Notes under the pieces: generated by a model
Seen by the model: only the letters and a program-made list of their open reading frames with translations
Databases searched by the model: none
Told to the model about the DNA's origin: nothing
Made by a program: the position numbers and the translations under genes
Part shown: positions 11,846-23,500 of the stretch, piece after piece
How the letters are laid out: the number at the start of each line of letters is the position of its first letter
Position numbering within the stretch: position 1 is the stretch's first letter
Source of the DNA: Paragonimus skrjabini miyazakii
Lineage: Eukaryota > Platyhelminthes > Trematoda > Plagiorchiida > Troglotrematidae
DNA length: 64,000 bases
Assembly (NCBI GenBank): GCA_014338405.1
Contig: JTDE01000307.1
Location: forward strand, 64,968-128,967
Direction: 5' to 3'

Positions 11846-13299
11846 GTACGCCTGCTATGTTGCATGAATATCTTTATCAGATGTTTCCGGATATCTTTTT
11901 TATGGGATACAATTGCTTAGTCTTATTGGATGTACTTTTATCATTTCCGATGTATTTTTTCTTCCAGGTTATTTAACGTCATGTGGTAATCGGCAGTTTG
12001 AACCATAGTGTCTTCTGATCAGGCTCATGGCCATTGTGAATGAATGAATGAAGACATCATTTATTTTCCCGAACTGTTTGGTAACCCATAACAATTTGAT
12101 GGTTCGTTCCCAGCGCTATAAGTTCCCTCATTGGGATTGAGCACTGGGAATTACGAAGCTAATCAGAGTAGTTGGTCGTTTAACTGTGATTGTTCGTCGA
12201 ATATTTTTCCAGCATCAAGTCGACAACGCACTGTCACAACTTATAGCTAGTAGTGGGCTGCTCCCGCATGACATCCATTTTTAACATGGTTCTTCCATAA
12301 GGGGACCTTTAAATTTGTGTTTCACCAGCCTAGTTTAATTAGTGGCGTCACTTACGTGCAAATTCAAGTGATAATCGTATTGATGGTGGGAACACTCACG
12401 TTAATTTCAAACTCCGTCCAGACGAATCTTCAGAAGCCCTATTTGGGCTCACGACTAAGTCGATTGCGATTGTGAGCTTCAGTAGACTGGCTGCATAAGG
12501 CCACTTCTGCTTATTGACGACAAAACTGACGGGTTTGATGTACATTGGGACATTCCACTTTATATATGAAGATACTGCTATCACATACAGTTGATGCCCG
12601 ATAACCTGCTCTCAGTACACGACGAATGATCGCTACTGGTCTTACAGAGTAGTCTGTCATTGTCAGGTCGTGGTATGTTAGTGGCTCCACGCAGTACTGA
12701 ACTGCTCAAATGGCTAGTTGTAGTAAGTTATGACAATTGATCATGTCAGTGGAGTGCAAGATTGGTAGTCACCTTACCAATAACGTTATATCTGACTGCT
12801 TAGGCTGCTAATTCAGCGCGTCGTCTTCGGCATTTTACTACACCAGTCACATGACGTGAGGCTGGTGGCGGTCGGACATGCTAATGGGGCGATGTTGTAG
12901 TACACCTGACAAGACCGGTTTGCGAAGAGATTGTGATCAGTCTGAAAAAATGTTAGGTCCGAGCTAGTCAACCAATACTCATGAACGATAACAAAAACGG
13001 TCTGTGGATATGACATCGTCTAAAAACAAAGACAAAAGTTCCATAACATTTATACTTGTGAAAAACCAAAAGAAATCAACTTTACTGAAATACCGATTTT
13101 TATTTCATCAGTACTTTGTCGGTTGCACAGTCGTACCTACTAAAGCCCCAGCCCAAAACGTAACTTCAGGACTGAGTTGCATTAAGTTAAAAGACTGCTT
13201 TATCATTTAGCACCGTCTAATAAACATCCTTTTTTCATTAGTTACCAATATTGAAATTTATGATGACGATCAGGAAAGTCATGTACATACAGTCAGTCG

Positions 13300-13610
13300 T
13301 GTCTGCTCTTGAGAAGGTTGTTGGCCCCCGATGACCCACAACGCATTGCCAGTGAAACCGCCCGATTTTACGACCGTTTCTCAAGTTTTGATGGGTTGCA
13401 CAAAGCGTTAAAATCGTCAAGTATCCCGAGCTTTGAACTGTATTTGGTTTGTCGCAGTAAGAAATTTGGCGATCTATGAAGTCAAACAACTCAGACCTAA
13501 ACCACAGATATCCGTGTATTAGGACTTCGGTGTTACGAAGACGGCCACACCGACCTTGCTATTCTAAACGTTCCTCGTCTCCAGCTCCGTCGAAGTAACT
13601 AGTCGTGTTC
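13300..13610. repeat. unclassified dispersed repeat, copy 2
   Basis: Direct, diverged copy of 8640-8890 lying just before topo II exon E. Best blocks: GCGTTAAAATCGTCAAGTAT, GAGCTTTGAACTG, GGTTTGTCGCAGTAAGAAAT and ATATCCGTGTATTAGG. Identity is clearly below that of recent copies. Family unknown. Confidence 0.5.
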
Positions 13611-13853
13611 GATCGTACCAATCAACGCATCTTACCGTTCCATTGTCATGTCGAACTATTGAGAGTTGGCCCTAATTTTACTTCTTGGGTTGAATTTGTG
13701 TCGTCGGTTTCAGTCGCCGCTATGTATGTACAGCAGTAGGTGTTGACGCCTGGTTACTACTAACCCAGAAGAAACAGGAACAGTTATAGTTTGTTTACTA
13801 GAGAGATTGCGAACACGACTTATTTTTTACTTCTGTTCTGGTTCTCTCCTTAG

Positions 13854-14089
13854 TTCTTCATCCCAAAAACCAAAACCCGCACGAGGCGCTTCGACCGTCG
13901 GTCGTGGCCGGGGTCGAGGAACTGGACCCGCACGAGCCCGCGCAACCATGCCAACTACTCTTGCTCGGGGCGGTAAGCAGACGAGTTTGACGTTTAACAA
14001 TGCGGCTAAGAAATCAGCACCAAAAAAGACATTCGATATATCTGATGATGATGACGAAGATTCGTTCACGGGGAATAACGTTCCATCAG
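13854..14089 (+). CDS. TOP2: DNA topoisomerase II, C-terminal region, exon E with second RG box
   Basis: The acceptor CTCTCCTTAG ends at 13853 and the donor GTGAGT starts at 14090. Phase 2 in and phase 1 out fit exons D and F. After KPKPARGAS comes a second arginine-glycine segment, GRGRGRGTGPARARA (about residues 294-308 of the visible tail). Then KKSAPKKTFDISDDDDEDSF follows, the lysine-then-FD-then-acidic pattern of topo II tails. Two RG boxes in one topo II tail is unusual to me, though vertebrate TOP2A has a single shorter KGKGRG stretch. This exon confirms that the gene continues across the transposon-bearing intron. Confidence 0.85.
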
Positions 14090-14429
14090 GTGAGTATGTT
14101 ACGTTGTTCACAGTGTCAGTGCTGTGGGTACCGATCGCTGTTTGATTAATTGCGTCTTCGTGTTATCTAGGATCAGACAGCGTAATGTTCTCTGTTCTCA
14201 TCTTCCGCTCCGCCTGTAGTTTTTCCTTAACGTCGTGCATGTTCTTGTTCATTACTTTACTCTGTTGTCATGCTACTTTCCGTTTGAATTACGAGATGCT
14301 GAATGCAATAATCTTCCCACAACCTTAGAGGTATTCTGGGCAATCGTGCGTATTTCTTTGTTGACCGGGCTATCGTGGATTCATTTGTTATAATAGTTTT
14401 GAATGTCATGTTTTTCCCTAACTGTTCAG

Positions 14430-14649
14430 CCCCTGTTAGCCAAGAACCTCGGATGAATGCTCGCAGAGCTGTGACAGACAAAGCCCGTTACGTTTTCGAT
14501 TTGGAAAGTAGTGAGGCAAGTGATCATGCAGATACAGATGAAGACTCACCGGCAAATGCTAAGTCATCCAAAAGTTCAACAAAGCGTGCTCGTCATGGAA
14601 AGGATGATGATGATGACGACTTTGAACCGGCTATGTCGAAGCAAAACAA
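14430..14649 (+). CDS. TOP2: DNA topoisomerase II, C-terminal region, exon F
   Basis: The acceptor is TTCAG at 14425-14429 after a pyrimidine tract. The donor is GTCAGT at 14650. The exon enters with one nucleotide outstanding and leaves two. The segment RRAVTDKARYVFDLESSE closely follows the RRAAAERPKYTFDF-acidic motif of vertebrate TOP2A and is the second strongest family signature in the window. It is followed by a serine/lysine-rich stretch (SSKSSTKRARHGK) and a run of six aspartates. The preceding intron is 340 bp (14090-14429) and holds nothing recognisable. Confidence 0.88.
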
Positions 14650-17600
14650 GTCAGTTTGAACTGCTTTTTTATCTACGTATTACGTTCACTCGTAGGTTTT
14701 TGTTGAGTGCGGTCTGCTCAGTTGACTGGTCACGCTTGAACTGCCATGCTACTTCTTTCTGTTCCCTGGTTATTCACTGTGTATGTTTCTAGGTTCATCT
14801 GTTTGAGCGAATTTGTTGATGTGTAAGAACTGAGGGAATGCACTACCAGCTAGTATCGACGGATATGACTCCGATTTTTTCTCAACTTAATTACTAGTGT
14901 TGTGACCGCAAAAGACGCTTGGCCTGCGAAATCGTTTATTGCATGAATTCCCGTACAGGTTATATTAAAACATGGTTGGCGGCATCCGAAACGGATTTGC
15001 CCGTCACAATAACGGAAGCCAAGAAACACCTGCGCTTTAACCATCACCACAAATGGCTTGCGCTGCATCACTTGCGGTTCCACTCACACACCACGTATCC
15101 GGTGTAAACCCGAAGTACCATGAATGCGTATCCTCAGTTGCACTGCTGACGTTTATTCACACACAGTGGGCAGCAGTACATTGTCATTCGCCCTGGTGGC
15201 ACATCCCTCATAGTGCGTACACACTAGTCCAATAGTCGTTTCTGGTCAATCGTCTTCCTGGCGTTGAAACCTGCTCTTTAGTTCTCGAATGTACGCACCG
15301 TACTGTTCACATACGAAGCTGCCTGTTATACAACAATAGTAACAAGGTTTTGCAACATGTGCAAATATTTGCCATCTCTACAGAGAGCGCTGAAATAAAC
15401 ATTTCCGACAGATAATCGTAGTTTGTTGCCTGCCTGGTTTCTCCTATTCTTAAACAACAAATTGTCTGCTCGTTTGCCTACTGATATGCAATGGAACGTA
15501 TTTTATAGCAGTGGTGAAAATGGGCAAAGGAGTGTCATCCGGCTTAGACACTATGACGAGAAATGTGACAACTGGTTAAATTTTTGTTTATCGAGTAGGT
15601 TATCTAACTGAGTCATTCTATGTGGTCAACAAAACTTGTTTCCCCTAACCGCAGCTAGATTATCATTGCTATTTTAGGCTATTGTAATTTACTTGTGTTT
15701 TAAACGTAGAAGAAATTCGCTTCTGTTTCTTATTTTCAATAACGACTTGCTATTGGTATCGGGTTATCGTGTAGTTTAGAGATTACAGGTTTGTGTAACC
15801 TGCATCGGTTACTCTGCCTTTTCATCTTATATGGATCATATTTTAACTGTAGTTTCTGAATAAGGCTGCTGTTTTTCATCCGATAGGCACATTTTCTGGT
15901 TCAAAAACCATAGTTTAATAACGAACTGTTGACCGACTTTGTGTATTCATCACTTGTGGACCTTAATTTGACCTAACAGTGATGCGTGTTGGAGTTATCC
16001 ATATCTTCTTGGGTTATTTTAATAACTATCTGAAGTGGCCGTCGTAGTCGTGTAATGGTAAGAATCTGTTATTCCGGTTGTTAAACGCGTTGCTCTTCTC
16101 GTCCGTTTTGTATGCATCAAATTTTCTGTCGACCGGATTTTTAGAGATAATGCGAGGGTCTCCCATTCTGGATGATAATCCGCACGACATAGTTACCACC
16201 TAGCCTTATCGGTTCTTCAGTTTTGGATCCTATTCGAACGTTAGTATTATTATCCTTATAACTGCGGCGGAATGAGGGGCGGTCATACCGGCGTACGAGC
16301 GAGTGCCATTAATTCTACTATCTGTTACACACTAATAGGGTAATCTTAAAACTGTATATATTTGGCAAGAGACGCACAAGCTGAAAACCGATCATCACAA
16401 TGGCCAGTCTGTTGATTCGTGACATTTTAAGGTTCTGACACGCGCGCATATAGCAGTTTGGCGTCCATCGTGTATTGCGGCATTGTTCATGCCATTATTT
16501 TGAATAGGAGTATTACACAAGTCACCCTTCTGTTCTTACAACACGACTATGACGAAGACGGTTGGCCTGTGTTAGTGATATGAAAAAGCAAGGACACCAT
16601 GACTGCGTCAGGGGAGGTGGCCGGTTCACGCGACTACTGTAGACAATATCATCCTAATGAACATGACGAATATTGTTTTCGGTTGTAACCTCTATGTAGA
16701 CTGTTCGTCATTAGCGGTCATATATTTACCAAATTGCTGTTGTTTTTTGGCTTTCCGTGCAAGTTGGCCATAAAAAGAAGCAGTCTCAGTTTATTCTTCA
16801 AATCCCTCATTTGAAATTGAGAATCGATTGCTATGGCTTTGGTAAACGTCCTCCTCTCTCGTTTCCTTCTCGCTGTCTGCATTTTCCGGATGGCCACTGG
16901 TGTATTCCACAATGTTTTCTAAAATACACGATCGTAGAAATGAAATCTTGTCAGAGGTAATGTTCTTCAGTTTGAAGGCTGTGGGCTTGAATCACATAGA
17001 GAAGTGTTCGCTTGAGGTATTTCCTCTACCACTAGGATTTAATCCATCAGTTTCACTACGTTTTCACAATAGCCCGCGTGATGGTAGAGACGATGAATTC
17101 ATCGTATATCATGACTAATCACTGAATACACAAGCCAGTCCTATAACCTTATGTTAAGATCTTCAAAAACAGTTTGTACTCCTTGAAATCCACTTATGTT
17201 GCGAATACGTTCATTCAGAATCTTAGGACTAGTTACTCTCATGCGGTTGAATATTAATCGTGATGACTGTATATTTGTGTACACTGGAATGAATCACTTC
17301 TGTTTCCTTTTACAAAATAAAATGTTGTCCATCGAGATTGGTGATTACATAACATCTCTTAGTTCGAGTTGTTGTGAATTTTGACTGCAAGCCGGTTTGC
17401 AGCATACTCAACACTGGCCGTTCCAGATTAGGTGCCTGATGGCTATCACATTTTCCTGTGTGGGTTGCGAAACCATCATTTCTCGACTTGCGACTTCCTC
17501 CGCGATGACATTATAGGCATCCCTTCTATCAAGCTTAGTTCTGCTGAACGTCAGCAGCTGAAGTTGAGGTCGTGTGGTGATGGTGGTGGTTTGTCGCTGT

Positions 17601-17869
17601 GGGGGTTCAACAGTTGGTTGCCGTAGTTTAAGCAGTGGCTGTCCCCGTCCGCCAATCTGTACTTATCCGAAAGGGTTACACTACTAATAAGTAGTCAGGT
17701 TTATTCGAACGTAATAAAATCGTATGTTTACGGGACCGTCAGTTCGTTTACGGCTCTTCTTTCTGAAATGCCTAATATTGTCCACACACTCGATTAACCT
17801 GATACCACTCTGCTACACACATCAGGCGTTATTTACTAATGTTCTTCCATCTCCATTTACTCTTCACAG
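14650..17869. other. topoisomerase II intron after exon F
   Basis: 3.2 kb with small open frames only. No domain, repeat pair or in-phase exon was recognised. Confidence 0.6.
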
Positions 17870-17915
17870 AAAACCGAAACGAAAAATCCAATCTGACAGT
17901 GAATCCGATTTTTAA
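17870..17915 (+). CDS. TOP2: DNA topoisomerase II, terminal coding exon G with stop
   Basis: The acceptor TCTTCACAG ends at 17869. One base completes the lysine codon opened in exon F. The next codons give KPKRKIQSDSESDF and then TAA at 17913-17915. Topo II tails in animals commonly end with a basic patch followed by serine/acidic repeats, so this is a credible true C-terminus. With it the seven exons sum to 1335 nt, divisible by three, which supports the whole chain. No clear AATAAA was found in the next 500 bp, so the cleavage site of the mRNA is not placed. Confidence 0.8.
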
Positions 17916-20508
17916 GCTTGGTTCTATTTTTCCCATAGGTGCATGTGTATTGTACCATCTTTTTTACTTTTTGTCGGGATTCCAACAAATCTGTTTCCTC
18001 CTCGGTCACCGAGCATTATGCTCATACCGACTAATTGACTTCCAAAGTCGATGCCGACTTGGAAGTATTTCCCACCTTGTACATTTCCTTTTTGCCTGTT
18101 ATTACTATCATCATCACCATCATTTCACTGTTTAGTCTGATGTGTCACCTAGTGTCTTATGATTGCCACCCACGTGTTTGTATGTCGTTTTGTCTATTGG
18201 TCTTTTTTTAAAACGTTTTCATGACTAGCCGAAATTATATTCAGTAGCGTTGTGTTTGTGATGTTATTCTGGGAGAGGCCGACTCGTGTTTCAGTCGGTA
18301 ACGTGATCCTACAACGTGAAAGATCTCTACTGATAAAGATACTAGACACAACGTCTTGTACGTTCGTGGCTAGTCACTGTTCACATGTTATCTAATGGGC
18401 CCCGCAACCTTGGTAACTAGTGTGTGACTTGGATACGTATGCTGTGGGATGGTTTACGGGAAAAACCTTAACGCCACTCGTTTTGCGCATGAAAAATCGT
18501 GGAAAAGTATCTGAAACTGATGTGATCAATCGGGTTATGGCAACCAATCGCGCATTTGAATCTTTCCTTTCGTGGTGATGTATTTTGTAAAGCGTGTACC
18601 GTATTCTGTAAGAAGCTACTCTTGACACAACAGTTGCATTTCATTCGTTACAACTCATTTTCAATTGTAATTTATGGGAAACGTCCTAATAAGGACGAAG
18701 CGCCGATCGATATTCACTTATGTTTCGCTTTACATAGTACTCCGTAGGTTTGGTAAATTGGACGGAGTTATTTCTGTATGTTTGTCCTAAATTGTGTACA
18801 GCAATTGGCATTTAACCGGATGCCGCGTTCCGGTAGCGCTTTCATCTCAACTACTCAGCGGCACATCTTATCGCTCGTACGTGGTTGCTGGACCTAATGC
18901 GTGACATCAAATAATATCTTGACGTAACCTACCGAAGCTCCCTTTGTCATCTGTCGCATGCGGCTTGGTCTAATTCGGATTAATGACATCCTTTTGAAAT
19001 GCGCATCATCCATTTTACTGGAGTGAGTGGGAAGCAATCCGGACAATATTGCTAGCGGTTTCAATTAACATGGTTCTATTAATTAATTGTGCTTGGGCGA
19101 AATCTTGAGGTTGCTCTGGCCAGTTGTGAGCACGAATTTGAGTATATTTCCGATTACTTGATGATGCTGTCTTGGTCTATGGTACTTTATGAGCAGCTGA
19201 AGGTATCTTGGACTTATTAGATGTTTGGCCAGTCAGTTGTGATATTTGAGTTCTCCGAATGTTGTCAAAGTCTACTCTAGTACTTTCAAAATGTTTCTAA
19301 AAGTAACCGAAGAGCCCACTCGCTTTGTGGGCTGTGTTACCGCTTGTGGACTGTATGATGAGACCACCATTTTTTATGGCAAAATTTCAGATATCACTTG
19401 CCAACTCACGCTACCTGTGACGTCGACATGTCCAATTTCCGTCAACTTGGCAATATTTAGCTCACTTTTTATCTTGCCTATCGTGTGACATGGGTTCAAT
19501 GTGGTTTACTAACTGAAGATATAGCATTTACTAAATGTGACTGCATTTTTGAGGTTTGCATCATGTCAAATGTTTCATGCTCTCAGTTACCTTCGCTTCC
19601 ACAATTCACCTGTTTTCAATACAGGAAGTTGTGTATGCGACTAACGTAACTGGACCGGCCCTGTGGGGTTAGGTTTAGGTCATTTTTAGTGAATGGGGGG
19701 CTCCGCGTTAAGATCGTCAATCCCATTAGTCGTTTCATTTTTTTGTTTAAAAAAAAATAATCAATTACATGTCGGGTGTTACGCTCTGATGATTACACGG
19801 GACCCGGTTTGCACTGCACTGGAGGGCAGTTACCACGTACGACTATGTGGTCATCTGGCTCAGTTCGGCTGCATCACGAGGACCGGTTGGTAACCAGGCT
19901 AAGTATAAATAGGGCTGACCTACTGAAGCACGTTAAAAGTTGCGGACAAACTAACGACTAACCCATTAGGTTGTCATGAAGCCCACGAGTAACGGATCGA
20001 CAAAATACGTATCAATGCACAAAGTGTAAGTCTTTCCAAAGGTGAGGGATAAAGCTTGTAAAACGTGATGGAAGATGTAAGAGAATTCTTGAAGCCGTTG
20101 CTTATACAACTCCAAATAAAGGAATATTCAGTATAAGTCGTAAAAACGAAAAAGCGCGATAGTAGTAAAATCGACTGTCGTAGCTGCGGTGCGCTTTTCA
20201 ATAAAGAGCAGATTTGTGACAGTATATTCCAAATGCTTCCGCAACAAGCAACATGTTCTTTGATTAAGCGCACATAAAAGATATCACCCTGGGTGATATG
20301 TTCCTCTTCGGGTATGGCGTGACTAGGCTCAGCAGACCCATATTGTGCAATAGTCATCATATATCTTCCTAATGTTCTCGCTGTTTGGCTGGCGTACTCA
20401 AGTCCACCAGTAATGTCGGCCGGTTCAACCTTATCCCTGTTTGCTAGGCTAGGCGTGTTTCGACGATTATTGCGTTGAACTTAATTTAATTTATGCTTAC
20501 CACCACAG
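17916..20508. other. region downstream of the topoisomerase II stop
   Basis: Probably 3' UTR followed by intergenic sequence, or intron if the exon at 20509 is real. There is no canonical AATAAA close to the stop, and a short CAT/CAC-rich stretch lies near 18105-18125. No gene or mobile element was recognised. Confidence 0.5.
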
Positions 20509-20586
20509 CCCACAAGATGTGGACGAAGAGGATGATCGGGATGTTTCTGCGACAGTCATTGTTGATAGTTTCGCAGTCAGTGGTTA
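20509..20586 (+). CDS. possible alternative terminal exon of topoisomerase II
   Basis: A clean acceptor (pyrimidine-containing tract ending CACCACAG, 20501-20508) is followed by 25 codons and a TAG stop. Read in the phase left by exon F (two nucleotides outstanding), it gives NPQDVDEEDDRDVSATVIVD and a short tail. That is acidic like the rest of the domain. The in-phase fit and composition suggest a mutually exclusive last exon, replacing exon G. It could equally be a chance open stretch or part of another gene. Confidence 0.3.
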
Positions 20587-23500
20587 GCCCGCATCCGTAC
20601 TAGTGTATGCATTCTCTTCAGATGTTATTGACTTTGCTTTCTCGTGGCTGTGATGTGTGACAGCTTGCAACAGACTATCCACATATGATATTGATTACTG
20701 AAATGCCTGTAATTTAACTGCGTACTTTCGATTATTCGTTTTCTCATTCTCTGCTGCTAACCGAGACCGGATGATGCCGTCTGGACTCCGGTTCGAGACA
20801 AGTGAGACCTCGCATTGTCGATGTCACAGGACGGAACATCTTAAACTAGACGGCGTTTATGGACTTTCTCGTGTGTGTTGTCCATGTTGTGGAAAATCGT
20901 ACGTGTCACACTGGTTCAAGTTGCAGTTTTGTTGACTGCAAGGGTTACTCTAATGATAGCTACAATTTAATTTTAACGACAAGCATTCAGGAATCAAATC
21001 GGTGGCTTCTTAACTGACATTCGTTAAAGCGAGTTAGAAGTGGATCCATCTCATTAACATAACTTGTACTGCCACAAAGTTGGTTAAAATCCTCACGTTC
21101 TGGCTCTGTCCGATTAACGCATTTAAACATGTTTCCTGTGCATTCACCACTTGAGGTCAAGCATATCACACTACTTTTGCATCTGCTTTTCTACTGTCGG
21201 TTTGAATGGGTTTGGTCACACGGTCCACCAGCATGAGCGTATCGATTCAAAGGAAACAACAAATGATTCTGTTTGGAGGTGTCATACTTTTGAAGAGGCA
21301 GATAGAACGGGTTACTTTGTTCCCAACCGAGTGTGTACATGTTGCGAGCAGAGACCCAACTATGACACACGTCTGGAAATTAGTGTTACGCGCATTGAAC
21401 CCCACAATGTGGCATGTTTTACTATTAGATGACTGAAACAAGAACATTTGTTTCCACATGCTCATTGACAGTGCACAAAAAATAGTCTTGTTCACATGCA
21501 AAATTATGCTATCCCACTACTTTCACACAAAACTGAGGGTAGGATATTGATGACGTCTATTACTAAGCGCGTTTTAGTAGTCTGACAGTATGAAACAGTC
21601 AACATGTAATGGTCATCGGCAGTAATGCACCAGTGGCTGACTGTTGCTTGACTGCCATACATTCATGGAAGGAAAGACGAGTCTTTGTTTAGAAGGAGTT
21701 AGATCTAGTTTCTCACGCGGCCTTCATGTCTAAATTGAGATCAACAAGGTGGTGCCTATGCCTTGCACACGGAAGAGTCAAATGGTGACTGTGAGACTAC
21801 TTCGCGGCCTTCACAATTCAGTGACACTACTTTCACTTAGGTCAAGAACAACCAAGTCGAATAAAGGCAATATTCTGGCCAGCGAGGCTGGTTAGATGCC
21901 GTCTCACTCAATGTCTCCAGCCACTGACTCTCAGATGCCGTGGTAGGTGAACACGGTCAACAGAAATTAGCTTACCGGTAACTATGTTCATTTATTTGCT
22001 AGTTCATCCTTGTTCACGTTGCACGAATGGTTGGTACAGTGGCAGTGATGATCAGCGTGACAGACGGGTTGGTATTCTTAGTACATGACGCAATCCCTTT
22101 AGTCTATGCATCCTTACAGTTTGAACAGGTGAATCCATTTCACTTTCATTATCAACTGTTCACTTCACTACTTTATCATTAAGTGTATAATGTGTGTGAT
22201 TGACTGCAGGTGCCAGTGGTCCAATTGTTGAAGACGGTTTACATTCTCTACTCTGAGCAGCCACATTTCGGATATGTAGAGTAACGCCCTCCAGACTTCA
22301 ATGAGGTGCCTGTTGTCGGCACAGCGATGATCAACTGAGCCTTAGAGAAGCATGCTTCTCATCCTTATCAATTTCGGCTCTGAACTTTAATATGGCTCAA
22401 TTTCAGATTCTATGTGTTCTGTGCTGCTGACATGAGTTCTCTAGTACGTGTAACGTTCATTTTTATTATCCAGCATTGAACCTATGACTTACAGCAGTCT
22501 TGCAAAAGTGATATCTCCCGGTATCTCCAAATTCAAAGTGGTTTCCGTGCTGTTGACCTTCAGTGGTAGTCGTGCTTTTCGACTGGTGAATTTCCCTTTC
22601 GAACTTGCGTGAACTGTCGTGGCGAACATTCCGCTTACATGCCTGCTGCCTAAAGTGCTTGTGGAAGTTAAACTAATCAGCTGTTGTGACATTCGAGATT
22701 AAAAGTTTTCTCTCAAATCTAGGCTAGTTTGTCACACATGCTTTGCTGCAAGTATAGTTAGCGTTTCGACAGTCAGGCGTTAGTGCCGTTGAGATCGTTT
22801 TGTGGAGATGAACAGTCGATGTGAGTGTGCTGGCGGGAAACGGGTTTCGATTTTGTTTAGAGAAGTTGACGAGTAGGACTGCGGATGAAGGAGGCACGAA
22901 TTCACCAGGAGGGTTAAGGGTAATTCAATAAATCATTTTTGCTGCAATGCCATGAAGTCTTTTAACGGCGAATGAAAAATCCAGTAGAACTAGTGGCAAT
23001 CCACTGTATTTTTTAACATCCTTCTGAGCAGTCAGTGATGTATTCAGTTGACGGTGAAGTCGTTTGGCTAGACTATCTTTATAGGAGTGATGCCCTATTG
23101 TGTGTATTTGAATACAACTAAGAACCTACGGTAATATGTGGAACAAACTGGGTCAATATTTAGACCGTAGTCAATATATATTGATGAAAGAACACGGAAA
23201 TTCGTTATCTGGTCTTCAATAAACACCTCGGCCAGCGTGTCTTCAAAAGGGATAGCCATAGGCCGATGGATGGAGTTAAATACCATAGGAATATTCACTA
23301 AATGGTTTGAAGTGGGTAAGGTGTTTGCAATATCGGTGCACAAATATCTAAACCAGGAGATGAAAGTATACCTGGACTGCATGGAGGGGACGGCGCGTGT
23401 AGAATCGAGCGAAACGAAGCCGGCCGGTTATGAATAACGCAACGAGTAAACAAGGAGTATATTGTCGACCTGCGAGGTCAATGTGAGAGCGAACGCATAA

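Larger units (their letters stand above)
4342..13853. other. 9.5-kb topoisomerase II intron after exon D
   Basis: This is the largest intron seen. It contains a fold-back fragment (7695-7860), a repeat copy (8640-8890) paired with a second (13300-13610), a repeat tail (9736-9790), and an antisense BEL/Pao fragment (10960-11845). Also present are a G-run at 6075-6092 and a strongly pyrimidine-rich tract at 9664-9711. In 4342-7694, 7861-8630, 8900-9730, 9800-10950 and 11850-13290 I see nothing else that I can identify. Confidence 0.6.

Noticed and set aside
13827..14111. Minus-strand open frame with RARAGPVPRPRPRP
   Set aside because: It is the antisense shadow of topo II exon E.
18100..18125. 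CAT/CAC-rich stretch after the topo II stop as a retroelement tail
   Set aside because: It lacks the upstream block shared by 9736-9790 and 29297-29358.
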